Positions 45,795 through 57,477 of a DNA stretch of 64,000 bases are shown piece after piece. The notes beneath the pieces were generated by a model, which saw only the letters and a program-made list of their open reading frames with translations, was not told the DNA's origin and did not search any database. Positions within the stretch are counted from its first letter, which is position 1. Every line of letters begins with the position of its first letter. Location of the stretch: the NCBI RefSeq assembly GCF_958295425.1, contig NC_081142.1, positions 22,464,530-22,528,529 on the forward strand, in the 5' to 3' direction. The position numbers were made by a program, and so were the translations under genes. The stretch comes from Solea solea. Its lineage: Eukaryota; Chordata; Actinopteri; Pleuronectiformes; Soleidae.

Positions 45795-45905
45795 CCCTCA
45801 ACCCTGGTCCTGGGGACCCACTGTATGTTTTAGATGTTTCCTTGCTCCATGTCTCCATGTCCACGCAGGACAGTGGGTCCCCAGGACCAGCGCCCTGACA
45901 CTAGA
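45795..45905. mobile_element. Short hAT MITE forming a 21 bp hairpin
   Basis: 'ctggtcctggggacccactg' plus T (45804-45824) pairs perfectly with 45870-45890. 'tgttttagatgtttcc' and 'ttgctcca' in the loop are landmarks of the family at 38257. It is an internally deleted palindrome. Confidence 0.8.
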
Positions 45906-46090
45906 ACATGACACGTATTTAAAAAAGGGAAACGTTTGGAATAAAGTCAGTGAGGAATGACTTTATTCATCACGGTGCGATGCGGAAATTCGTTCTCGTT
46001 GTGACCGCAGCTTCACTCTTCTTTAAGTCCACATGTTTTTGATTCCCACAATGCCCTGTAATATGAGGAAGAAGAAAAGGGCCTGTCTTC

Positions 46091-46129
46091 ACCATCATCA
46101 TCACCATCATCATCATCATCATCATCATC
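46091..46129. repeat. (ATC)n microsatellite
   Basis: About 13 triplets; poly-Asp on the minus strand is an artefact. Confidence 0.95.
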
Positions 46130-46223
46130 TTTCTCTCCTCCTGTAAACATTAGCAAGCTCAGCTCCTTATCACTTATCTCCTGGAACTCAAGGGTTCTTG
46201 CTTTAGCAGGGTCAATATTGACT

Positions 46224-46249
46224 CTGTGTGTGTGTGTGTGTGTGTGTGT
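46224..46249. repeat. (TG)n microsatellite
   Basis: Thirteen TG units. Confidence 0.95.
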
Positions 46250-47364
46250 CGCCAGTGTACAGTAATTCCCTTCCAATAGAAGCCGAGCTGCGTTGCTCAA
46301 CACTGAAAAGCAGACAAAGGCATCAGTCACGTAGATTTACTAAGACCTCACACACACACACACTCGTTTGTAAACACTGTGGCGTAACATTAGGCAACCG
46401 TTCAAATTAAACAGTTAAATTGCTGCTCCCTCGTGTCTGTTACTGAGGTCCAGACATTAATCAAAAGCAAAATACAGTGCACATAAAGGACCAGACCGTG
46501 AACTGCTGAAAGGTAACTGTGTAAACGAAGCAGGCTTCTATAGGGTTTCTTGTGTCGATTCTCTTAAATAAAAACAACTGTGCGATTTAAAAAAAAACCT
46601 TTGTGTTTGTTTGAACAGCAGTTCAGAAACACTCCCCACATTGTCCAAACCACTTTATTTCCACGTTATCTGACAGCGAGTGAAGCTAAAATGTCCCAGG
46701 ACGCAGAGACATAGACAGTGATGTATGGTAATAATGGAATATTTCATTAATTGGTTCCAGTTTTATTGGAATAATTATATTAAAACAAAATAATGATGTA
46801 TGTGACTGAATATATTCCCTTGTGGTATTTTTGCTGTAAAATCTACAGTTTTTTGACCCAAACAATTCAAAGGTCCTGATACAGAAACAACGCCAACTGG
46901 ATGAAAAAATTCTGTTTCTTGTTAATTTGATGACAATCTTTTTTTCTGGTAATAATCAGCAGTAAAGATCAATATCAAACAAACACAAGTCTTAAAATCT
47001 GTCCTGTTTTCTGTCTCACAAAATCACTTGTAAACAACAGGTCGATTAATCAGTGAGCTGATGGATAGGCCTGGTTTTTACTCTGCATAGAAGCAAGAAA
47101 CCTGATAAATAAATGCTGCTGCTCTAAAACTTTATTGTCTTTTTCTACACTGCACTGCAGTCTCATGACATTTTGTCAGAAATGTATTTTGTTTTTGGCT
47201 CATCACAACGGTAGTTCCCGAGAACTGGAGGCAGATTTCCCAGCAGAACACAGGAGGGAGCCGGGTCAAGTCCAAACATCGCAACCTGTCAGAATATATT
47301 TTTGGAAACAAAGAAAATCCTAAACAGAAGAGAGACAGTTTTCACTATTTACTAAAAATCAATA
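46250..47364. other. Non-coding, no recognised feature
   Basis: No repeats beyond a short (CA)n at 46349-46362 and no exon. Confidence 0.45.
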
Positions 47365-47485
47365 AAAGTGGACCCCATGGACAAAGCAGCTCTTACAAAG
47401 TTGTCCTCCCATCTTAAGCTAAAGGGAATTGGTCCTGGAAAGTCCTTGAATTTGATGACACCAAGGTGTGGGAACCCTGTTTCTA
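47365..47485 (+). mobile_element. Family B end fragment
   Basis: 'cttacaaagttgtcctccca', 'ggtcctggaaagtccttgaa' and 'caaggtgtgggaaccctg' match the right end at 7880-7985. Confidence 0.8.
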
Positions 47486-47545
47486 ACATTTACAGCATAT
47501 ATTGTGTGTACATGCATTATAACAGGAACAACAGGTCGGTTAAAC

Positions 47546-47870
47546 CAGTGATTCCCAAACGTTCTATACGAGCACCCACTTTTTAAAGATGGCAAACTAT
47601 CACGACCCAAATCACATTAAATCATGACAAGAGTGATTGATTTACAGCTATATCTCTAATGTCTAATACCATTCTGTACTTTGGTATGTGTGACAATAAA
47701 GGCCTACTACTACTACTACTACTATTCTGAACTGGTAAATACATTTTAAAACATATCCACATAAATGTTAGCTAAAGGTTTGGGGAAAATTCTGAAATTG
47801 AGTTGGGGGACCCAAAATAAATCTCCTACGACACATCTGTGGGTCCCAACCCAGTGTTTGGGAACCAGCG
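47546..47870. mobile_element. hAT element with 8 bp target duplication
   Basis: The left end 'cagtgattcccaaac' and inverted right end 'gtttgggaaccagcg' are flanked by 'ggttaaac' and 'ggttaaat' (7 of 8 match), a hAT-type target duplication. It contains (CTA)n at 47704-47722 and the 'cacatctgtgggtccc' motif. No transposase. Confidence 0.85.
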
Positions 47871-47940
47871 GGTTAAATCAGCAAGACCTCACACTAGGTT
47901 ATATACACATATATTAAAACATAAATCTTAACTTCAAATT

Positions 47941-48004
47941 TTCAAACCCAAAAAAATTATCCTGTGACACATCTGTGGGTCCTGACCCAGTGTTTGGAGA
48001 CCGC
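47941..48004. repeat. Second right-end fragment of the same hAT family
   Basis: 'gacacatctgtgggtcctga' then 'cccagtgtttggagacc' repeats 47829-47865 about 115 bp downstream. Confidence 0.75.
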
Positions 48005-48633
48005 AAATTTACTGACAAAGGAAGTTTCCAGTAAAAATGTAACACATTGTCATTTAATATCATGAAATATAAGATTGAGCCCCCTCTCAGAGTTATTTCT
48101 CCCCTCTGGGATTAAACTCCTGCTGAACTTGTACAGTGAAGGTTTCCTGTCTGTGTTCTTGTCTTTATCTTCACACTCAAGCGTATCTCTGCAGCTAAAA
48201 CCTCTCAGCGACACATTGCATTATTACATGTTGACAGATGGAGCAGATGAGATTTTCATAGGTAGTTAACTGCCTTTCAGCGGTGCCTTGAGCACACATG
48301 ACGGACTTAAGCTGCACACCATTATCCCCGTATTGTCGTGCACACACATTCCTCTGCGAGGATTTCACTGTGGCACTGGAAGAAGAGATGGAACAGGATC
48401 TTTGAAGTTATACAGCTAGTTAAAACACGAGGAAAGGAATTTCCTCTCAAATGAAAGTAAAGATAAAAAAAAGTACACCCTTGTGATTTAATTATCCACC
48501 GAGACGGAATGTCTTAGACAATTTCGCTTTTATTTCTTCAGAGTCGGGCCTTCAAACTCTCATAAACACGGTCATATGACTCAGTGGGATTACATTTTTG
48601 TGATCTTGAAACTTAAGAGGTACATTTGAATTA
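48005..48633. other. Non-coding, no recognised feature
   Basis: No exon or repeat recognised. Confidence 0.4.
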
Positions 48634-48686
48634 ATCCATCCATCCATCCATCCATCCATCCCTACCTGCCTACCTACTGATCTACC
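48634..48686. repeat. (CCAT)n and (CCTA)n tract, left of insertion
   Basis: (ATCC)n grades into 'ctacctgcctacctactg'. Similar 'cttacctacctacctaa' resumes at 50024-50042, so the element between them interrupted one microsatellite. Confidence 0.85.
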
Positions 48687-48688
48687 TA

Positions 48689-50013
48689 TGGAGGACCAAA
48701 AGAGACTAAATTAAATAAATAAATACACCATTAAATCATTCATTAAATGTGTCATTAAATAATGAAATGTGTCATTAAATAATGAAATGTGTCATTAAAT
48801 CATTCATTAAATGTGTCATTAAATAATGAAATGTGTCATTGAATACATTTAATTAATTAATGACACATTTCATTACTTAATGACACATTTCATTATTTAA
48901 TGACACATTTCATTATTTCATGGTCCGTGTTGCAGTGGATCATTAATTTATTTTATCTGTCAAACTCGCCCATCAAAGTCAGAGGGCGGGGCTAACGCTG
49001 ATCGAGTCTGATTCATTGCTTTGGTCTGAAATGGCATGGCTGATATGATGTATTATATATAGTTTGGCAGCGACGGTATCGGAGGTGATCAGCTTCGCCT
49101 CAGCGGACGCTCGGTGATTAGTGTCCGACGGAGAGCAGCGTTACTTCAGCCTGTCCTGATGAAATGTCTGAGCCAGCAGATCACAGCAGCGTCCGCTGAG
49201 GCCCAACCCGTGGGTGCTCCGGTGCTCGAGCTTGTATAGCCGGTTCAGTGTCACAGCACCGTGGACAGCGCTTTTTGTGTGTGTGTGTACAGGTGCAGCG
49301 CGATCGATAGACAGAGATCGTGTTACTCAGTTTAATCTTGTAAATAAAACTTTGGGCCCAAATTCAATTTTCCGTCTATTGACGTAAACGACGTGAAGTG
49401 AGGAGAGAGAGAGATGGGCGGCGGCTCCTTCCCGACCCAGGACCTTCTCTCTCCCTCTGCCCCGCCGGTATAGAACAGCACCCTCTCGGTGTCCAGAGTC
49501 CATCAAAATAGGCTATATAGCATGAATTAGAAAACAAAGAAATTCTTTGTAAAATCAGATGTTCAGAAGCAGTGAGCACGCCACCCCTATATAGTCAGAA
49601 TGATATGATATTTATATGATGGTATTTATATAATTTGGTCACCCACGGGCAAAAATATAAATCTGAGCCTATGCCTCCGATACTATCGCTGCCAAACTAT
49701 ATATAATACATCATATCTTAATGCACAAACCACATTTTTTAATTCTAAATGACTAATTTCTCGCCTCAAATGATCTGAGCCACCAGATCATTTCATCAGG
49801 ACAGGCCGAGGTAACGCTGCTCTCCGTCGGACACTAATCACCGAGCGTCCGCTGAGGCGAAGCTGATCACCTCCGATACCGTCGCTGCCAAACTATATAT
49901 AATACATCATATCTTAATACACAAACCACATTTTTGAATTCTAAAAGACTAATTTCTTATTCTCGATTTAATGGTGTATTTATTTATTTAATTTTGTCCC
50001 ATTTGGTCCTCCA
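48689..50013. mobile_element. TA-flanked palindromic transposon, 1.3 kb
   Basis: TA at 48687-48688 and 50014-50015 brackets ends that begin 'tggaggaccaaa' and match for ~48 bp with about four mismatches. Next to the left end is a hairpin-like array of 'atgaaatgtgtcattaaata' motifs. Deeper, arms 49042-49165 and 49790-49913 are inverted copies with about two mismatches in 124. The stretch 49672-49765 is directly repeated at 49870-49962. The TA duplication suggests Tc1/mariner-type transposition. No transposase frame is present. A GC-rich, non-repeat core (49170-49480) may be captured sequence. Confidence 0.85.
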
Positions 50014-50015
50014 TA

Positions 50016-51331
50016 TCTAACTACTTACCTACCTACCTAATCGACCTACGACTTTTTTAACTTAACTGGCCAGAATAGATGTTTGTATATTTGAGTTTGA
50101 GACCTATGATGTACAATATTAAATAAAATCTACTGACTTTTGATACTTTGATAGTGATGTTGCATTAGCCGCTGGCTGCTTTTTGTATTTCTTGTTGATT
50201 TTATGTTTTTCTGCACTCATGTGGGACTTAATCATTCCACACAGACCTTGTATGTGAGAGAGAGAGAGAGACTTGTTGTGTAGTAAAGCAGATATGACCT
50301 CACACCAGGTCAAACACATAATACCTGCTGTAAACATCTATGTTTAAAGGAGAAATAAAGAGACTATGGAAATGTGTGTGTACATTCCTGGGAAAGCTGC
50401 TGCTGCAGTGGTGACAGGAAGCAGAGTAACCTGCCTGTATTCTAACTGCACAGCATTCCCATGAACTGAGCTCACTGCCTGTGTCTAAGAACAATGACAC
50501 ATCGTCATGCTGACACACTAAATAAAGTGTGAGAGCCACGCAGGGGTTTGATCATATGTCTGTGACCCGTTGGATCTCTGCATCGTTGGCCTAGTTTTGT
50601 CTGTGTGCGACCGCTCAGCTACAGCCGACAGAAACACCGTCACCGTGAGACAGCTGCACATGCAAACACACCACAGTGTCATATTTTAATGCTCTATTCG
50701 CAAAGGTTACCTACTAACATTTACTTTACACCTTAACCTTTATCCAGAGAAGTTAATCAGCAGCTCATCCTGGGAGTTGTCCAGGACAAACATTTAAGGG
50801 GGAGGACATCATGAAGACATCAAAAACCATGCGTGCGTCGTCAAAAAGGTCACCTGCAGCAATATTTAAGTGTTTGCTCATCGTCACACTTTCACACAGA
50901 TGCAAAATGTCAGACACAAAACCTGAATTTAGTTTTGTAAACAGTGAGAGATGCAGTATTTTACTGTGTGATCAATGCTACGGTGGAGTATAAGGGCCAT
51001 ACTGAGGGGAAAAAAATTACGTTTTTGGGAATAAATCTGTAATATTATAAGGGAAAATGTTGTAATATTCCAGCTTTTTCACTTTTTTATGATGGCTAAT
51101 TACAAAACTGACGACTTTGGACTTCCACTCCTCCAGGAAGCCTTTTGCAGTCGAGCACTAATAGTCATTTCCTTACCCCACAAAAGAGAGGATTTCCTCC
51201 ATGTCTGTGTGATTCTTTCAGGAGAATTTCTTTCTCACAATCTTATCAAAATCCTGATACTGACCATGCTAATGTGGCGCAGGTGTGATTTATTTAAGTA
51301 TTTCATTATTTGTGAAACCAAACATCTCAAG
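50016..51331. other. Non-coding between two related MITEs
   Basis: After the resumed (CCTA)n tract nothing is recognised. (GA)n occurs at 50257-50271. Confidence 0.45.
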
Positions 51332-51333
51332 TA

Positions 51334-51544
51334 CGGAGGACCAAAAGGGACAAAATTAAATAAATAAACCATTAAATCATTCATTAAATGTGTCATTAAC
51401 TAATGAAATGTGTCATTTAATTAATTAAATATATTTAATGACACATTTCATTATTTAATGACACATTTTATTATTTAATGACACATTTACTGAATGATTT
51501 AATGGTGTATTTATTTATTTAATTTTGTCCCATTTGGTCCTCCA
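51334..51544. mobile_element. 211 bp hairpin MITE, derivative of 48689-50013
   Basis: TA-flanked (51332-51333, 51545-51546). The ends 'cggaggaccaaaagggac' and inverted 'gtcccatttggtcctcca' match the large element, as do the 'atgaaatgtgtcatt' internal motifs. Nearly the whole unit is one palindrome. It looks like an internal-deletion product of the longer form. Confidence 0.9.
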
Positions 51545-51617
51545 TACTCAAAATGCTCCACATTCATACTATTACTACTTTATTTACATAATATTACAAG
51601 TTTATTTTCTATCTCTT

Positions 51618-51700
51618 TGTCTGTCTGTCTGTCGAGCTAGCTATGGTTATAGCTAGCTATTTAGCTATCGAGCTAGCTAGCCATTTTTCTACCTATTGAG
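51618..51700. repeat. (CTGT)n followed by clustered GAGCTAGCTA motifs
   Basis: After four CTGT units, 'gagctagctatggttatagc' and further AGCTAGCT palindromes recur at about 20-25 bp spacing. Confidence 0.75.
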
Positions 51701-51706
51701 CTAGCT

Positions 51707-51740
51707 TGGGCTGCTTATCTAATAAGAAATAAGCAGCCCA
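51707..51740. repeat. Perfect 12 bp hairpin
   Basis: 'tgggctgcttat' pairs with 'ataagcagccca' across a 10-base loop. Confidence 0.9.
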
Positions 51741-51948
51741 CAACATGACTTGCTGATTTTGAAAATGTTGTTCTGATATCAGATCCAGGGATTTTGACGA
51801 GTCATGGACCAACACTGAGACCGAGTGTCGTATCGGCTCATAACTGCTCAATTCTCTGTCATAGAACACTAGGTTGGAGTTTGAATGTGTTTATTGTTTC
51901 CCTTCTTTCTGTATTTTCTGTAGCGTTCTTAAGGCAAAGTAGACTGAA

Positions 51949-52135
51949 GCAGGTGTGGATTTTATTAGCTGAGCCGTTTGTCAAGGAATGTGTTTCTGGT
52001 GTGGCAGCCATGTTTCAGTAGGGGCAAGCATTCATGTCTCACACTGGCTCCTGGCACAGGGAGTCAGCGCTGACTATGAGTCAGAACCTCATAAAATCTC
52101 ACTTAAAAAAACCCTGAACTATCCCTTTAAGAGTA
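51949..52135 (+). mobile_element. MITE ending 'ccctgaactatccctttaa'
   Basis: 'gtgtggattttattagctga' plus 'gcc' and 'ccctgaactatccctttaag' match the copy at 12320-12440. Confidence 0.6.
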
Positions 52136-52239
52136 CCTGCACCCGCCAGAGTGGAAGTGAATCTTTTTTCATTTCAGTAAGAAAATTAAAAAGTCTGTGT
52201 AAAGTACTCAACTATAGTACAACAACTATAATATTTATT

Positions 52240-52315
52240 ATTGTAATAATAATAATAATAATAATACATTTTATTAATATAGTGCTTTAAAAAGATGCTT
52301 TACATACATTAAAGG
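52240..52315. repeat. (ATA)n plus 'atagtgctttaaaaagatg' repeat end
   Basis: (TAA)n leads into 'acattttattaatatagtgc' and 'gctttacatacattaaaggg', a fragment common at the ends of fish retroelements. Confidence 0.5.
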
Positions 52316-53180
52316 GTCATAAATTAAGCATAATTGAAAATAAAAATATATTAGTGTCTGTTAATTATACACACAATAATTTAAAGTTAAAATGTCCAGA
52401 TAACTAATAACTAATCGTTAAAGAAGGCCTTTTGACAGATTTTGTTGGATTTTCCTGAACAAAATGCTCATTTGTTTGTACATACGACATATTTCTATGT
52501 TTAATGTTTAAAAATATGAGAGACAATAAAGGACAGCATTCAAAAAAAGTGCATTTATATTGATATTTTTATCAAGTAGACACATGTATTAGGTGAAAAA
52601 GTAAAAATACATGTGTAAATGAATGTTTTTATGTATATAAATGATAAAGCAATAGTTGAATTAATGCACACTGTATTCTAGGTTCTTATTCAGAATAACA
52701 AAACGTACAGAGACTCTGTCACAAACCTCCTGCTGAGAAGCAGCAGGAGTCTAAGTTTGACTTTAACTGCAGACATTTATAGTAAAGTGTTTGGGAAAAG
52801 GTGAACAACAGGTCGTAATGAGTTTAATGGTCGACCACCTCTCATTCAAACGTCTCTGCAGACTGAGGCCGTGCATGGTTCTGTCTGTAAATGCAGGGAA
52901 TTAAAGGGTTTTACACTTGGCACATGACTCACTGAGGCCTCCACTGTGTGCCGCACTGACTTTGACATTATTTGGAATTTATTTGAAGAAAAGCAAGAGA
53001 CAGAGAGACTTTTGGTCCTTATTTATCTATCTTGTGATGTGTTTTATAGTGTTTTGTTGTATTGCGATTACTTATGTATTTGTATTGTTATAATTCAAGT
53101 ACGGTCCCTGTAAATAAATGTATTATTAATAAACAAAGAGGATGGCGGGTTGTGTGTATTTGGGTACTTGGCTATAAAAC
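52316..53180. other. Non-coding, no recognised feature
   Basis: AT-rich DNA without landmarks. Confidence 0.45.
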
Positions 53181-53184
53181 TTCA

Positions 53185-53305
53185 TGGTACTAATGAGGCA
53201 GAACTGAGGAGCCGGTTAAATTAAGGGTTAGGATTTGAATTATGCAGTGTCCCTAAAGAACAGCTGTGCAAACCCGTGTGCGTGTGTGTGTGTGTGTGTG
53301 TTTGT
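53185..53305 (+). repeat. Family A fragment with (TG)n
   Basis: 'ggtactaatgaggcagaact', 'gggttaggatttgaattatg' and 'cagctgtgcaaacccgtgtg' identify family A, followed by (TG)n. Confidence 0.75.
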
Positions 53306-53415
53306 GTGTGTATGTGTGTTGTAATCAATAGCAAAGTCCTCAGAATGCAGTCATTTCCCATTCTGCTGATGTCAGAGTTCAGGAAAGACAATGGCTCAAG
53401 GCTTCCTGGTCTTGC

Positions 53416-53459
53416 TGTGTGTGTGTGTGTGTGTGCGTGTGTGTGCTTGTGCGTGTGCG

Positions 53460-53511
<52 letters not shown>
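53416..53511. repeat. Long (TG)n microsatellite
   Basis: An interrupted tract followed by a perfect (TG)25 at 53462-53511, the longest perfect TG run in the window. Another (TG)13 lies at 53621-53645. Confidence 0.95.
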
Positions 53512-53517
<6 letters not shown>

Positions 53518-53620
53518 CTTTGTGAGGTTCATGCAGTTGTTTTGGTTTAGAGTTGAGAGTTGAGTGTAAGTACATTGAAAACCACAAGAGGCCAGGATGA
53601 GTTCACCATGACCTGTATGC

Positions 53621-53645
<25 letters not shown>

Positions 53646-53652
<7 letters not shown>

Positions 53653-54035
53653 AAGACAGAGTTACAGAATAAAAAAACAGAAAAACACTGTGTTTGTGAA
53701 GAAGCATTTGTTTATACGTGATGTTTACCCAGGTTCAATGTTCTCACAGGTTTTCTTATGTTCTCATGGTTTTTTGGACCATGTTTGGTTGACACGAGGG
53801 ACACCTTTGATTACTTTTGTCCAAAGTGAAACTACTAACCTGCCAACAACCCCTGACCCTGTGTAGGGGGAGAAACAGAAAATGAAACTTCAAGGTCTTG
53901 TGCACACGGTGTAGAAACAAACCAACACCAAACTATCAACTGTGACTGACTCTGAACCACTTCTGCAAACAGCTGTGGTGAAAAAGGTCATGACCCCTCG
54001 CAGGTTCCACCACACACACACACAAGACAATAGCT
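53646..54035. other. Non-coding, no recognised feature
   Basis: No exon or repeat landmarks. Confidence 0.4.
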
Positions 54036-54039
54036 CTTT

Positions 54040-54130
54040 TTTGGCATAAACACTGACCTAGTCCTCAAAACCTGGTCCTTATGAGGCACAACCTACTTTC
54101 TGAGGAGTTAAGTTTATGGCTAAGAAATGT
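54040..54130 (+). repeat. Family A fragment
   Basis: 'ggcataaacactgacctagt', 'aacctggtccttatgaggca' and 'caacctactttctgaggag' match family A. Confidence 0.75.
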
Positions 54131-54232
54131 GACCATAGACCACCGTAGAAATGTCAACAGACTGCAGGCCACTGATTTCCCCCCTGAAAAATTTTGAAAC
54201 TCATAACTCTCTGAAACACTATTTCTTCTTTT

Positions 54233-54259
54233 TAAATGTCAGCAACGTGCTGACATTTA
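54233..54259. repeat. Perfect 12 bp hairpin, 3-base loop
   Basis: 'taaatgtcagca', 'acg', and its exact complement. Confidence 0.9.
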
Positions 54260-55054
54260 TGTTGTTGTTTTTCTGCCGGCTCACCGACAGCTATTGCCAC
54301 CAAAAAAGCCAAAAAACTCAGAAATACTCAGTAGTTATCACGCTCTCTGTCATTTTTTGTAAAAAAGTTTCAAGCTCACCTGTGCTTTCTTCCCAGGAAA
54401 AAGGTCACAGAGATGTCAGATATTCCACCTATAACACGCCATGTGTCATGGAAAATCCACCAATGTAATGTGCGAGACGTGAGCTCGGAAGGCTTGAATC
54501 GGCGAATTTTGATCACATTCAGGGAGGAAAAAAATAGGGCGTCCTGCCTAAAAGTAGGCGTCTTAATTTCTTATTATCTTATTATTTAGCCCTGCTAACT
54601 AAAAGCCTAGGCACATATTATTTCGATGTAACGTAGGACGTGAAAGTGTTTACACACAACAAACGTGGACCTAGTGTATCTATAGATTGGTGATAATATA
54701 GAAAATGTCTAAATCAATCAGTGTAAATGTCACACAAGCACTCGTATATTTATTTTTTATAAATTCAGTATCTATGATAAATAAAGGGAGGGGTGATTTG
54801 GTGATTCACCGTGCAAACAGTGACTGATACAGTATGTCAGATAGCTTTCACTCATTCCTGTGGGCGATAAATCAAACGATGTTTGGAGCTGAATCACTTT
54901 CCTGTCGTGTGTGAGTCACAGACCTTAAGCAGAGAGGAAGCGAATCTTAAACTTTTCTTGTCACGTAATGACATTGTGTCAACACAGAATTCAGTTCTTT
55001 TTTTAATAATTAACCGTTGGTTGAGTGTGTAGTTAATCTCTGATGACGCTTTTT
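54260..55054. other. Non-coding, no recognised feature
   Basis: No exon or repeat recognised. Confidence 0.4.
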
Positions 55055-55815
55055 CCATTTTATAGTTCGAGCTCGACTCGGCTCCACTGGTTTTCCATGA
55101 CTTCATAGCTCCTCCTCAATGTGGGCGGAGTCATCACTGCAGTTGTTTTGGGTGAAACTGAATCATAAGAATCAGTTTGATTAAAAAGATTAGTTCACAG
55201 AATGGTTCAGTACTTCAGACTCCACCGGACACAGTCACTGAACGGAAATACTATTGAACGTGGTCGTGATTGGGCTCACGATCGCCGGGTTTCAGCAGTG
55301 CTGTCGCTAAATACACCTGACTCCTCTGTTAAATGTTTGAGACATTTCCTTTGCTAAATGTTGGAGATAAACACATGATTTCAGGGATTTTTAAGTCTTT
55401 TTTACTGATCCACAGTTGTTGGCTTTGATTCTAGTGTCGGACGTCGCACTCACAACTCTCAGTGACAACACTGACCAATCAGTGGGATTTAGAATTATAA
55501 ATAGATTTTGGAATTATAAATTGATTTTGGAATATAAGTAGACTTTGGAACTTTAAGTAGATTTTGGAAATTTAAGTAGATTTTGGAATTATAAGTAGAT
55601 TTTGGAACTTTAAGTAGATTTTGGAACTTTAAGTAGATTTTAGAATTATAAGTAGATTTTGGAACTTTAAGTAGTTTTGGAATTTTAAGTAGATTTTGGA
55701 ACTTTAAGTAGTTTTGGAATTTTAAGTAGATTTTGGAACTTTAAGTAGATTTTCACTATATTGCTCATGACTCTTCAGTGACGACACGAGCTGGAACTGT
55801 ATCATGGAAAAGCAC
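55055..55815 (+). mobile_element. Family C (hAT-like) element carrying a minisatellite
   Basis: The left end 'gagctcgactcggctccact' then 'ggttttccatgac' pairs loosely with the right end 'gagctggaactgtatcatgg' plus 'aaaa'. The interior has 'cagactccaccggacacagt', 'tgggctcacgatcgccggg' and 'gattctagtgtcggacgtcg'. At 55490-55755 the unit 'aagtagattttggaacttt' is repeated about fourteen times. Relatives are at 27770 and 57835. Confidence 0.7.
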
Positions 55816-56147
55816 TAATTGTATATCGTCACTATTATAAAATGCAACTATCTAACATTCCATGTTTATAAATTGTGTCTTCACTTGTCCGGAGAAACAG
55901 CTGATCATTTTACACTCAAATACACCTTTCCTTTCCACCTATACATTCCTCTGAGGAGTTATGGAAGTTGGGACATGAACAGAAAATGCTCGATATGGTC
56001 CCATCTCCTCGCTCGTGCTGGCTCAGACACACAGTGTGTTCACACACGCGGAAATCACTTGTGTTAGAGTTTAGTGGATGAAGCACAGTCATGAATTTGG
56101 ACTGGAAACAAATACTTGAAGAGGAAATTTTACTTTCTTTCACATCC

Positions 56148-56183
<36 letters not shown>
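56148..56183. repeat. (ATG)12 microsatellite
   Basis: Twelve perfect triplets; poly-Ile on the minus strand is an artefact. Confidence 0.95.
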
Positions 56184-56494
56184 CCGCTAGTTTTCAGTTT
56201 ACTCGAGCGTCTGGAGTCTGAGTGTGTGATGAAAGGAGAGCGGAGCCTTTGACATTCAACACTCTTTTTTTCCCTATTGATCTCAGACAAATCACCTCCC
56301 TGCCTTCTTTTAAATCAATTCTCAGAGCCTTTAAAGCAGCCAATGATTTAATAACGAGCAATAATGTAATAATTCTTCTTCTTCTTAGTGTAATAAAAGC
56401 CAGTAAATGTAATAACAGGCCAATCATGTGGGAATGAAGGAAAGGAGAAGAAGAGGAGAAGTGAAAGGAGATTCAATCTAATTGCTTACAGCAG

Positions 56495-56590
56495 ATATAA
56501 ACACTGACCTTGTCAGGACCAGTAGTCCTCATGGAGACCAAAACCTGGTCCTAATGAGGCACAACCTCATTTTCTGAAATGTATGGGATA
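56495..56590 (+). repeat. Family A 5' fragment
   Basis: 'ataaacactgaccttgtcag', 'gaccagtagtcctcatggag', 'accaaaacctggtcctaatg' and 'aggcacaacctcattttctg' form the cleanest version of the 5' half of family A. Confidence 0.85.
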
Positions 56591-57124
56591 ATGCTTTGTC
56601 CTTTAAAAATCCTGTGTGAGGCTTCTCCCTGATCCGCCCCCAGTACAGGAGTGGATAAGTATAGTAAGCGACATTTACCTCATGGAACAGATTACCTTCT
56701 CCATTCGCCTACAGAAAAACATATTTATCGAATTGTGGGCCAAATGGGTAAGATTAATTTTTGCTTTATTTTTTAATGTTTTATTTGACCTAACGACTAG
56801 TGTGTATTGTTTTATTTTATTTATTTAAAAAAAAAACTCCCTGGTGGACATTTCTTTATTTGCTCTTTTATATACGTCTATCTTTCCCAAAGTATACTTT
56901 CATTTGACGTTCTGTATTTTGTTTCTCGTTTTGTATACAAAGATTTCAATTGTGAGTGGCAGAAATACCATTGTATGTTATTTGAAATGAAAGTAATTAC
57001 TGTATTGTAATGCTCTCACAAAACAAATATAAACCATGTCAAAAAAAATTTTTTTAGTGTTAGGGTTCTAATCAGCGAAAGAAGCATTAATATAGTATAG
57101 TCTAAAGTATATTCTGTTCAGTGA
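56591..57124. other. AT-rich non-coding
   Basis: No landmark recognised. Confidence 0.4.
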
Positions 57125-57171
57125 TTACACTTTTAAGTGATTTTTTCCCAAACAATCACTTAAAAGTGTAA
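57125..57171. repeat. Perfect 18 bp hairpin
   Basis: 'ttacacttttaagtgatt' pairs exactly with 57154-57171 across an 11-base loop. Confidence 0.9.
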
Positions 57172-57477
57172 TAACTGTACACAATAACATATACCGTATT
57201 ACGCAATCATGAAAATGTATTACATTATTGGCTTTTATTACATTTACAATGGAAAATGTACTACAGGACACATGTGCTTAATGCGTCACCACTCTGTTTA
57301 CTTTCCGACCAAAACATTGGCTCCACACACACACTCACTGTGCGAACATCGCTATCACAGTCAGCACTTCCACCGAGCCGAACACTGGTCCAACGACACA
57401 CACACACAAACAAACCCTGTACCACTTGACTATCTACAGGAAACATCTTTTGCAGAAACAGGAAGTTCTGCTCTCTA

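Noticed and set aside
48700..48930. CRISPR-like array
   Set aside because: The regularly spaced 'aaatgtgtcattaaat' motifs lack unique spacers and are the inverted subterminal repeats of a eukaryotic transposon.
53221..53532. Thr-His and Cys-Val open frames
   Set aside because: Translations of dinucleotide microsatellites, as at 11369, 25481, 28791, 46228 and 59404.
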